From Klebsiella aerogenes KCTC 2190 (GTDB taxonomy: Bacteria > Pseudomonadota > Gammaproteobacteria > Enterobacterales > Enterobacteriaceae), in NCBI RefSeq assembly GCF_000215745.1, contig NC_015663.1:4622780-4686779 (forward strand): a stretch of 64,000 bases of DNA, in the 5' to 3' direction. The translations under genes were made by a program, and so were the position numbers. Position 1 is the stretch's first letter. Each line of letters starts with the position of its first letter. Positions 50,240 through 57,957 of the stretch are shown one piece after another. The notes under the pieces were generated by a model that worked only from the letters and a program-made list of their open reading frames with translations, ran no database searches and had not been told where the DNA came from.

Positions 50240-50245
50240 ATGCTA

Positions 50246-51525
50246 TTAATTTAACCTCTCGAATCGCTGAATCCCTTGATTGAATATATCTAATGCCTTA
50301 CCTTTACCTAATCCAATATTAATCTGTTCCCCTTCAGCTTTAAAGAATGCACTTGTCTCCTTCCATCCCTTCCCTACATCTGGCATGTCCGGATAAGTAA
50401 TACTGGTAAGTACTGCTGAATCTTTAACCCCAATTGATTTTAGTTCTGATAATGCATCGTTTTTAAGGTAAAACCTCACTAAAACTCCATCGTAATTCTC
50501 AGAGAATGCTCTTCTTGGTGAAATGAATGTTTCAGATGTTCCTCTTAATTTACCTGTAGTGCGTAAATACTCGAAATCTTCATGACTCATTGAACGATAA
50601 AATTTTGTTGTTCCACCACATGACTTAGCTAATCCCCACGGATCCACCCATCCCAGCGGGTTCGGCGCATACTGATAAACATTCAGCCCACCGGCTAATC
50701 CAATCGGATCCTGGCTAATAAATCCCGCAATTTCAGGATCATAGTAACGATGTCGATTATAGTGCAGCCCCGTTTCAGCGTCAAAATACTGGCCCTGGAA
50801 ACGCAGCGGGTTGCTGATACGATCGGCGTAGACCTCCCCTTTCTCTCCCCATACCCCCGTCTTCTCTGACCACACTATCTCGCCCTGTAATGACGTCAGG
50901 CGGACTGGCGCGCCGTTCGGGTCACAATGATAGTGCCAGCTCTCCTTCCTGCCCGCTTCCTGCGTCAGCAGCGCCAGCGGCTGAAAACTTCCCGGATAGT
51001 ACACGTACTCGCGCATACTGCTGAACAGCGTTTCCTGCGCTTTCTGCCGCTGCAGCCGGCTGCCGGTATCAAAAATGCTCTGTGCCGCCAGCGGTTCGCG
51101 GGTGATAGTGACCGTTTCCCCCGCCAGCGCGTCGCCCTGCCAGTAGAACCAGCGCGTCTCTTCCGCCGTCTGCTTGAACACCCGGCGCCCCAGCCCGTCA
51201 TAGCCGTAACGCACCAGCCGCTCGCCCTTGCGCACCGCCACCAGCTGGCGGTTATCGTCCCAGCTGAAATCCTCTTTCTCGCCGTTATGCCGGACATCGC
51301 GCCGCTGTCGCAGCTCGCCCGCGCGATCGAATACATAACGCACCCCGCGCTGCTGCCCCTCACGGAACCAGCCCCCGGCGCTCTCATTCACCGCCCGGGT
51401 CTGCGTCTGCAGGTGGCTGCCCGCCGCATCCTGCACAAACTGCCGCAGCGTACCGTCCGGCGCGGTATGGGCCGTCAAGCGCCCCACCGGATCGTAAGCG
51501 TAACGATCGCTGCCCCACAGGCTGT
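50246..51525 (-). pseudogene. Start-less Rhs core copy with alternative toxin tip (ADP-ribosyltransferase-like)
   Basis: The segment 50634-51525 is a near-identical copy of the 3' core of the full Rhs gene (52541-53432). After the DPWGL cleavage motif it changes to a new 124-residue tip ending RFERLN. The tip begins AKSCGGTTKFYRSMSHEDFE and contains TSETFISPRRAF and FKAEGEQINIGLGKGKALD. The Arg, Ser-Glu and Glu pattern is reminiscent of ADP-ribosyltransferase toxins and, more tentatively, of the EF-Tu-modifying Rhs tips. The upstream frame meets a stop 3 codons before the copy begins; only a GTG at 51487 could start a 413-residue product. Not secreted as such; probably a silent tip cassette. 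Confidence 0.8.
50634..51525. repeat. 892-bp direct repeat, copy 1 (partner 52541-53432)
   Basis: The two copies run in register without gaps (offset 1907). By eye I find about four base differences. The repeat covers the Rhs core C-terminus up to the DPWG motif and so permits homologous exchange of toxin tips. Confidence 0.93.
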
Positions 51526-51541
51526 TATTTAATTAGCTAAT

Positions 51542-52153
51542 TCAGCGTGCAGGATAACGTTGTTCTTCATAACCATTAGGAAATACATTTTTAATGGTAT
51601 CGATGATTGCATTTTTATACGAAAATACAACTTCAAATTCTGTAAAAGATGATTCTGCATGTTCTTTTTGCTGAACATATATTTTCTTAAGAATAGAGTC
51701 TTCATAAACATAATCAGATACACTGCACCCATACATCCCCCAATTGAAATCTTTTTCAATCAATCCATCATTGTATACTGACAAAGAGATGTTTCGCAGC
51801 ATACCGGCACTGGTAAAATAAATCCTTTCTAAGTTATCACCTTCATAGATACAAAACTCTTTGTTAATTATATTTGATGTCTGTCCAAATATTTCTATTA
51901 ACGATATACGTTCCAGGCTATCAAAGTGATAGATGTGTGTATTTTTTACATTTGCAGGTAATTTATTAAGTTTCTTACCTATCTTAAATCCAGCCCGTTC
52001 GATTTCATAGGGTCGAAGATTATATAATGCACCTTTGCTAACTACTACTTTAGTTTCGTTGAGTCTAACACTATCACTATATGATATAATATAGCTTTCA
52101 CTATCGGAACTAATCTTATTAAACTTATCTTCTAAATTTTTCAATATAGTCAT
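51542..52153 (-). CDS. Probable immunity protein for the AHH-tipped Rhs toxin
   Basis: A 203-residue AT-rich protein without signal peptide or membrane helix. Repeating beta-rich stretches (LNETKVVVSKGALYNLR, EFCIYEGDNLERIYFTS, EFEVVFSYKNAIIDTI) are visible but no known family. It begins 17 bp after the Rhs stop on the same strand, with GGTGATGATAA before the ATG. It is called immunity by position. The orphan Rhs copy begins only 16 bp after its stop. Confidence 0.7.
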   Translation of the reverse strand: MTILKNLEDKFNKISSDSESYIISYSDSVRLNETKVVVSKGALYNLRPYEIERAGFKIGKKLNKLPANVKNTHIYHFDSLERISLIEIFGQTSNIINKEFCIYEGDNLERIYFTSAGMLRNISLSVYNDGLIEKDFNWGMYGCSVSDYVYEDSILKKIYVQQKEHAESSFTEFEVVFSYKNAIIDTIKNVFPNGYEEQRYPAR

Positions 52154-52170
52154 TTATCATCACCGTAAAA

Positions 52171-55100
52171 TTAAAATGTACCATTAGCAATTTCAGTATT
52201 GATTCTATTTAGCTCGGATATAAAATCACCACTATTGTTCTTTATACTTAAACGATCATATACTTTCTGCTTATAAGCATTAGTATGAATGCTAGCATGA
52301 TTTGGCAATTTGTTTCCTGCTGGCACAATCACTTTACTATTTGAAGGTAAAAATATACCGTTTTCCGCAGTGTTGATATCTATTCCTAATTTACTCATTT
52401 GGTTCTGCAAAGCGACCATCCTTTGATCTTTAGAATTTGACATAACAATATGATGTGCTGAATTTTTAAAACTTGGCTCACTTTTTCCTGCCGCAACCAT
52501 ATTCGCTCGAAGAGCTCTTGCATCACTTGAACAACTCAACCCCCACGGATCCACCCATCCCAGCGGGTTCGGCGCATACTGATAAACATTCAGCCCGCCG
52601 GCTAATCCAATCGGATCCTGGCTAATAAACCCCGCAATTTCAGGATCATAGTAACGATGTCGATTATAGTGCAGCCCCGTTTCAGCGTCAAAATACTGGC
52701 CCTGGAAACGCAGCGGGTTGCTGATACGATCGGCGTAGACCTCCCCTTTCTCTCCCCATACCCCCGTCTTCTCTGACCACACTATCTCGCCCTGTAATGA
52801 CGTCAGGCGGACCGGCGCGCCGTTCGGGTCACAATGATAGTGCCAGCTCTCCTTCCTGCCCGCTTCCTGCGTCAGCAGCGCCAGCGGCTGAAAACTTCCC
52901 GGATAGTACACGTACTCGCGCATACTGCTGAACAGCGTTTCCTGCGCTTTCTGCCGCTGCAGCCGGCTGCCGGTATCAAAAATGCTCTGTGCCGCCAGCG
53001 GTTCGCGGGTGATAGTGACCGTTTCCCCCGCCAGCGCGTCGCCCTGCCAGTAGAACCAGCGCGTCTCTTCCGCCGTCTGCTTGAACACCCGGCGCCCCAG
53101 CCCGTCATAGCCGTAACGCACCAGCCGCTCGCCCTTGCGCACCGCCACCAGCTGGCGGTTATCGTCCCAGCTGAAATCCTCTTTCTCGCCGTTATGCCGG
53201 ACATCGCGCCGCTGTCGCAGCTCGCCCGCGCGATCGAATACATAACGCACCCCGCGCTGCTGCCCCTCGCGGAACCAGCCCCCGGCGCTCTCATTCACCG
53301 CCCGGGTCTGCGTCTGCAGGTGGCTGCCCGCCGCATCCTGCACAAACTGCCGCAGCGTACCGTCCGGCGCGGTATGGGCCGTCAAGCGCCCCACCGGATC
53401 GTAAGCGTAACGATCGCTGCCCCACAGGCTGTCATCGCGCCGGGTCAGGTTACCCAGCCTATCCCAGCTGAAGCCGCTGGCGAACAGCGGTAAATCATTC
53501 TGCAACACCTGCTGCGACGTCAGTTGGCCGAGCCGGTCGTAGGTGAAATGACGCGTCACCTCCGCCGACAGCTGCTCGCTGACCCGCCGCCCGGCCTCAT
53601 CGTAACCCAGCACGATTGGCGCATCGTCATTCAGCTGGATCTGGCTCAGCCGGTCATACTCATCCATGGCGTAACGCACCTGATGACCGCTGTCGCTGCG
53701 CCGGGAGACTAGCAGGCCGCGCTCGTTATAGCCATAATGCAGCTGAAAACCGTCCTGCTCCTCCAGCAGCACCCGCCCGGCGTCATCATAGCGCCACGCC
53801 AGCCGCCGCCACGGATTCTCACACAGCACCATCCGTCCGCAGGGATCGTAATGATACTTCGCCTGCAGGGTATCGCCGCTGCGCCGCTCGCTTAGCCGCC
53901 CGCCGCGGTCGTAACCGTAGCGCACCAGCCGCCCCAGCGGATCCTCGCGGCTGATCAGCCGGTTGCCTTTATCCCAGCCATAACGGGTTATCTGTCCCCA
54001 GTAATCGGTCTCCGCGGCGATGCGCCCCAGCGCGTCGCGGTCCAGTTGCCAGCGCTGACCGTTCTGGTTAATCACCGCCAGCAGGCGATCTTCCAGGTCG
54101 TACTGATAGCTAAGCGTCGCGCCATCCGGCGTCTCGCAGGCGGCCAGCATTCCGGTGCGGTTATAACGAAAACGGGTTATCTGGCCGGCTTCATCGGTGA
54201 AGTGAAGCGGTGAATCTTCCCGGTCGTAAGCGACGCGAATTTCGCCGCCCTGCGGATTGACCATCACCACCAACCGATCCTTGCTGTCCCAGTGGAAACG
54301 GCTGCTGCCGCCGCCGGCGTCAATACGCTCCAGCAGGGTGCCGCGCGCGGAATGCCGCAGTTGAGTGGTTCCCGCGCCGGCCTGGCTCAGCGCCTGCAAA
54401 AAACCAAACCGATCATAGCGATAGCGACTCTGCCCGGAACCCGGCACGTCCGCCGCGCTCAGCTGCCCGTACTCATCATACTGATAGCGCGAGGTGACGC
54501 CGGTAGGGTCCGTGCCCGCCAGCAGGTTGCCGCGTTCGTCATAGTCCGAACGCCAGCAGGCGCCTTTCTCATCAATCAGCGTCAGCAGATCGCCGTCTTC
54601 ATTGTAGGCCGCCTGAATCTGGCTACCGTCCGGCAGATGTTCGGCGATCATTCGCCCCTGTTCATCATACTCCCAACGACGCGTGCTGCCGTCCGGCTCA
54701 ATGAGTTCGACGGTGCGGCCAAAATCATCGTAGTGGAAGACGGTATTGCCGCCGGTCGGATCGATCTCCGAAACCGGCAGGCCGTTATCATCAAAGCTGA
54801 CAGACGTTACATGGCCGTTGGAATCGGTGATTTCCACTTCGTTGAGCAAGTCGTGCCAGGCGAAATGGTAATCCCATACGCCGCCGTCACCCCAGGCGTG
54901 AACCACCCGCCACTCGTCATTGAACTGGTAGTGGAAGCCCTGGCCGTTACGGTCGACATGGCTGGTCATATGGCGCTGTTGATAGTAGAAGCGCCGCGGA
55001 TGCGAAAGCGCATCGATCTCCGCGCTCAACTGATTATCGCTATCGTATTCATAGCGGGTCAGCGGCGTGATCTCGTCATCCAGCGCGTTGCGCAGGCGTA

Positions 55101-56256
55101 GCGCCCGCAGGCGGCCATCCTGCCAGGTGACGAGGATCTCCCTGCCGCTCATGCCGCGCGTGCTGAACTCGCGAATACGCTCAAGCTCGCGCCCCTGCCA
55201 GTCGAACTGCCAGCCGTTACCGTTACGGTCCGCCAGCCGGTAAATCGCCAGCCGCCCGCACTTACCGCGAAATTGCAGCCGCGCGCTCCCTTCCTGCTCA
55301 ACATGCCAGAAACATTCGCCATTGCGGGTTTCCCGCCACAGGCGGCTGCCGTCCGGCAGGCCGACAATACCCTGCTCGCGCCCGTCGGACTGCGGCAGCG
55401 CCGCAAACAGCGTCATCCCTTCCGGCTGAGTCAGCACCGCGACGCCTTCATCGGCCAGTATTTCAAGGCGGGTGTCCGCCGGGGTTGACCAGCCGTAACC
55501 GCACAGCCCTTCTTCATCGAGATCCGCCGACGAGTAGCTTCGCGTCCACGCCAGCGGCAGGCGGCCGGGTAACAGAAAATCCTCATGTTCCAGGCTCACG
55601 CTACCGTCGCGGATATCAACCGGTTCGGCGCGTAGCACCCGGCATTTCAGGACGCCGGGATCCATGTTGCGAAACAGCTTCTGGCGCAGCTTTTTAAACC
55701 GCCGCATAAACAGCCGCCACTGCGGCGTTTTTTTAACTTTCTTCAACCCCTTGCCCAACCCGCTTAACCCGGCGCGCATCAGCAGCGCCATCAGGTTGAT
55801 GGTTGGCGGCCCGCCGACAATCACATTGTTGGGAATCGCGAGATTAAACGTCAGCGGCAGCGTCAGCGAGAGCGGCTTTGGCTTGCTCAGCCGCTTCAGG
55901 CGGAACGGCGGCACCATTCCGAGGATGTTACAGCTCAGTACCGGCATGCCGATGCGGGAAAACGGTTCACCATCGACGGCGACGGTTTTGCTGCCCATAA
56001 ACAGCTCGTCTTCCATCTGCGGGCCGCCGGGCGCGCGCAGCGGCGGCACCCACACGCCGCCGACCGGAATATGTACCGCAATACCGCCGGTCCCCGCGCT
56101 GGCGCGTTTGATGCTGTTGACGTGTACGGTAGTGCCCAGCAGCGGCAGATAATCAAACACGTCGAAAACGATGCCGATATGCGGCGTCGGCAGCGGCCAT
56201 GGATAAGTATGGATATCCAGGCCAAGCTGCGGGTCGAAGTGAGCGCCGGAGTGCAT
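52171..56256 (-). CDS. T6SS PAAR-Rhs polymorphic toxin with AHH nuclease tip
   Basis: A 1361-residue effector. Residues 1-170 form a PAAR-like VgrG-capping domain (GTGGIAVHIPVGGVWVPP, NVIVGGPPTINLM). A DUF6531-type entry (about 200-270: MDPGVLKCRVLRAEPVDIRD) leads into many YD/Rhs repeats such as YDEQGRMIAEHLPDGSQ. The core ends with HYNRHRYYDPEIAGFISQDP and the autocleavage region NPLGWVDPWGL at about 1229-1239. The last 122 residues carry AHHIVMSN plus LPSN and HASIHTNAYKQKVYDRL, matching the AHH/HNH-like nuclease family. No N-terminal membrane helix is seen, so an Eag chaperone would not be required. The gene follows vgrG and two accessory genes. Confidence 0.92.
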   Translation of the reverse strand: MHSGAHFDPQLGLDIHTYPWPLPTPHIGIVFDVFDYLPLLGTTVHVNSIKRASAGTGGIAVHIPVGGVWVPPLRAPGGPQMEDELFMGSKTVAVDGEPFSRIGMPVLSCNILGMVPPFRLKRLSKPKPLSLTLPLTFNLAIPNNVIVGGPPTINLMALLMRAGLSGLGKGLKKVKKTPQWRLFMRRFKKLRQKLFRNMDPGVLKCRVLRAEPVDIRDGSVSLEHEDFLLPGRLPLAWTRSYSSADLDEEGLCGYGWSTPADTRLEILADEGVAVLTQPEGMTLFAALPQSDGREQGIVGLPDGSRLWRETRNGECFWHVEQEGSARLQFRGKCGRLAIYRLADRNGNGWQFDWQGRELERIREFSTRGMSGREILVTWQDGRLRALRLRNALDDEITPLTRYEYDSDNQLSAEIDALSHPRRFYYQQRHMTSHVDRNGQGFHYQFNDEWRVVHAWGDGGVWDYHFAWHDLLNEVEITDSNGHVTSVSFDDNGLPVSEIDPTGGNTVFHYDDFGRTVELIEPDGSTRRWEYDEQGRMIAEHLPDGSQIQAAYNEDGDLLTLIDEKGACWRSDYDERGNLLAGTDPTGVTSRYQYDEYGQLSAADVPGSGQSRYRYDRFGFLQALSQAGAGTTQLRHSARGTLLERIDAGGGSSRFHWDSKDRLVVMVNPQGGEIRVAYDREDSPLHFTDEAGQITRFRYNRTGMLAACETPDGATLSYQYDLEDRLLAVINQNGQRWQLDRDALGRIAAETDYWGQITRYGWDKGNRLISREDPLGRLVRYGYDRGGRLSERRSGDTLQAKYHYDPCGRMVLCENPWRRLAWRYDDAGRVLLEEQDGFQLHYGYNERGLLVSRRSDSGHQVRYAMDEYDRLSQIQLNDDAPIVLGYDEAGRRVSEQLSAEVTRHFTYDRLGQLTSQQVLQNDLPLFASGFSWDRLGNLTRRDDSLWGSDRYAYDPVGRLTAHTAPDGTLRQFVQDAAGSHLQTQTRAVNESAGGWFREGQQRGVRYVFDRAGELRQRRDVRHNGEKEDFSWDDNRQLVAVRKGERLVRYGYDGLGRRVFKQTAEETRWFYWQGDALAGETVTITREPLAAQSIFDTGSRLQRQKAQETLFSSMREYVYYPGSFQPLALLTQEAGRKESWHYHCDPNGAPVRLTSLQGEIVWSEKTGVWGEKGEVYADRISNPLRFQGQYFDAETGLHYNRHRYYDPEIAGFISQDPIGLAGGLNVYQYAPNPLGWVDPWGLSCSSDARALRANMVAAGKSEPSFKNSAHHIVMSNSKDQRMVALQNQMSKLGIDINTAENGIFLPSNSKVIVPAGNKLPNHASIHTNAYKQKVYDRLSIKNNSGDFISELNRINTEIANGTF
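52541..53432. repeat. 892-bp direct repeat, copy 2 inside the full Rhs gene
   Basis: Counterpart of 50634-51525. Recombination between the copies would delete the AHH tip and its immunity gene and join the alternative tip in frame to the complete Rhs. Confidence 0.93.
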
Positions 56257-56266
56257 CAGACGCGCC

Positions 56267-56395
56267 TCAGAACATGGCGCGCAGCAGCGCGCGCAGGAAG
56301 GTGCGCACTTCGGTGGCGAACCCGCCGTCCGAAAGGCTTAAAAACAGGATTGCCAGCAGCGTCACGGCAACAATAATAATAATCCGGGTCTTCAT
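56267..56395 (-). CDS. 42-residue membrane peptide of the vgrG-Rhs cassette
   Basis: Too short for routine calling. It reads MKTRIIIIVAVTLLAILFLS, LSDGGFATEV, RTFLRALLRAMF: one N-terminal membrane helix followed by an amphipathic basic segment. Its ATG overlaps the stop of the upstream 517-codon gene (ATGA at 56392-56395), a strong sign of translational coupling, and it ends 10 bp before the Rhs start. Position points to a role in effector loading, stability or toxicity control. I know no family for it. Confidence 0.75.
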   Translation of the reverse strand: MKTRIIIIVAVTLLAILFLSLSDGGFATEVRTFLRALLRAMF

Positions 56396-57945
56396 AGCGG
56401 GTTGCTCCCTGCATTTTCAGTGGATGATGCATCGGTATTTCCCCAGGCAGGCAGGCTTTGCCATTCACCCGGCGGGGCATCAAAGGGGTGGGCGATCTCC
56501 GGCAGGCCGTTCCAGTGCGGATGCAGCTTCTCCCGCGCCAGGTGGATCACGCGACGAAAGCTGTCATCGCCGCCGCGGATCAGTTTTTCCCGCGCTTCGC
56601 GGATCAGCGCGAACGCGGCTTCCAGCTGTAGCTGTAACTGCCGGTCCACGTGTTTTACCTGTTCGACGGCGGGTTGCCGCGGCAAGCGGTCTTCCGCCTG
56701 TTGGATTAAGCGCTGTTTTTCGCTTTGCCAGCGCGTCGCGCAGGCCTCAAGCGCCTCGGTCCGTCGTTTATCATGGATGCGCAGCAGATCCTGGAATGCC
56801 AGCGGCAGCGTGGTCTGGGCGCGCTCTTGCCGTGGGATCGGCTCCGCCGCCTGGATGGCGTGGGCATACTCCTCCATCGCTTTTGCCCGGTGCCCGGCGA
56901 GGTTGAGACAAAAACCGGACATCCGCCAGCCTTCTACGGCAAATACCGGGTGTGGAATGGTTTGCGCTTCGCCCGCCGCCCGGCGATAGCCTTTCGCCGC
57001 CTGGAGATACTCTTTACGCGCGAACCAGGCGCCGGCCTCGCCAAAAGTGCTTTGGGTACGCAGTTGTCCTTTAAGCGCCGGGTCGGCAATTTCGCCGCTG
57101 ATGGTTTGCGCCTGGCGGTAGTGATCGACGGCCCGTTGATGATCGTTACCTTTCAACCAACCGCCGGCGATCAGGTTATGCATCATCGCCTGCTGGTCGG
57201 CCCAACCGCAGCGCTGGGCGACGCCGAGCGCCATACCGCCGCGCGCGGCCACCTGCGCGGCGCTGCCTTTTTCCAGCAGCAGCATGGCATCAGCCAGATA
57301 GCGGCGAAACAACAGGCGATCGGGATTCGGATCGCTCTGCCCGCGCGCGGTTTGATGCATCACTTTCATACTGTCGACGTCATCGGTCAGCAGCCGTACC
57401 CTGCGTGGATGCGCCTCATACAGCGGCTGCCAAATCGGTTGCTCAAGCGTGTCGATAAGTAACAGTCTGGCGTTGCACGCCTCCTGCGCCAGCCAGCCGT
57501 TCAACCAGCGGTTCAACGCCTTTTCATCGCTGACGGCGGAGGGTTTCAGCACCAACACCAGATAACGTAAATCGTCATGAAATGTCGTCGCAAAATCCTG
57601 CAGCATCTGCCGCAACTGCGCCGGGCTATAGGTTGGGAGAAAGCGTTCGGCATCCCATATAGCGGCATCCGGCGTCGCTTCGTAGTGTTCCACAAACTCG
57701 CGCCCGAGCGCCTCGCTGTAGCCATAGCCGGTCTCGAACGGCGTGGTTAACCCCAGCAGCAGATCCGGCAGCGAGCGGCCTTCAGGATGCTGCTGCAGCG
57801 CGATAAAACCATCAAGCAGCGACTCGCCGCCGGCAGGCGTCCGCCAGATAAATAAGCGGATCTGCTCCGCCTGCTCGCTGGCGTCCAGCCAGCTAAGCTC
57901 AAGCTCGCTCATTACTTTTTCGGTCGGATTCTTCGCCGCGTTCAT
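56392..57945 (-). CDS. 517-residue helical-repeat protein between VgrG and Rhs, probable T6SS adaptor
   Basis: A cytoplasmic protein with no signal peptide or membrane helix. Residues 1-200 form a mixed domain (LELSWLDASEQAEQIRLFIW, RYLVLVLKPSAVSDEKALNR). Residues about 230-400 show TPR-like helix pairs, for example GNDHQRAVDHYRQAQTISGE, ARKEYLQAAKGYRRAAGEAQ and AGHRAKAMEEYAHAIQAAEP. A coiled region and a Pro/Asp-rich tail follow. GGGAAAGGGA lies before the ATG, 12 bp after vgrG. Its place suggests a chaperone/adaptor that loads the Rhs effector onto VgrG, taking the spot filled by EagR or Tap proteins elsewhere. I do not recognise a named family. Confidence 0.8.
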   Translation of the reverse strand: MNAAKNPTEKVMSELELSWLDASEQAEQIRLFIWRTPAGGESLLDGFIALQQHPEGRSLPDLLLGLTTPFETGYGYSEALGREFVEHYEATPDAAIWDAERFLPTYSPAQLRQMLQDFATTFHDDLRYLVLVLKPSAVSDEKALNRWLNGWLAQEACNARLLLIDTLEQPIWQPLYEAHPRRVRLLTDDVDSMKVMHQTARGQSDPNPDRLLFRRYLADAMLLLEKGSAAQVAARGGMALGVAQRCGWADQQAMMHNLIAGGWLKGNDHQRAVDHYRQAQTISGEIADPALKGQLRTQSTFGEAGAWFARKEYLQAAKGYRRAAGEAQTIPHPVFAVEGWRMSGFCLNLAGHRAKAMEEYAHAIQAAEPIPRQERAQTTLPLAFQDLLRIHDKRRTEALEACATRWQSEKQRLIQQAEDRLPRQPAVEQVKHVDRQLQLQLEAAFALIREAREKLIRGGDDSFRRVIHLAREKLHPHWNGLPEIAHPFDAPPGEWQSLPAWGNTDASSTENAGSNPL

Positions 57946-57957
57946 TCCCTTTCCCTG

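Noticed and set aside
52834..53493. 219-codon plus-strand frame, repeated at 50927-51532 and 48667-48966
   Set aside because: The same frame occurs wherever the Rhs core is copied, because it is the complement of that core; not an independent gene.
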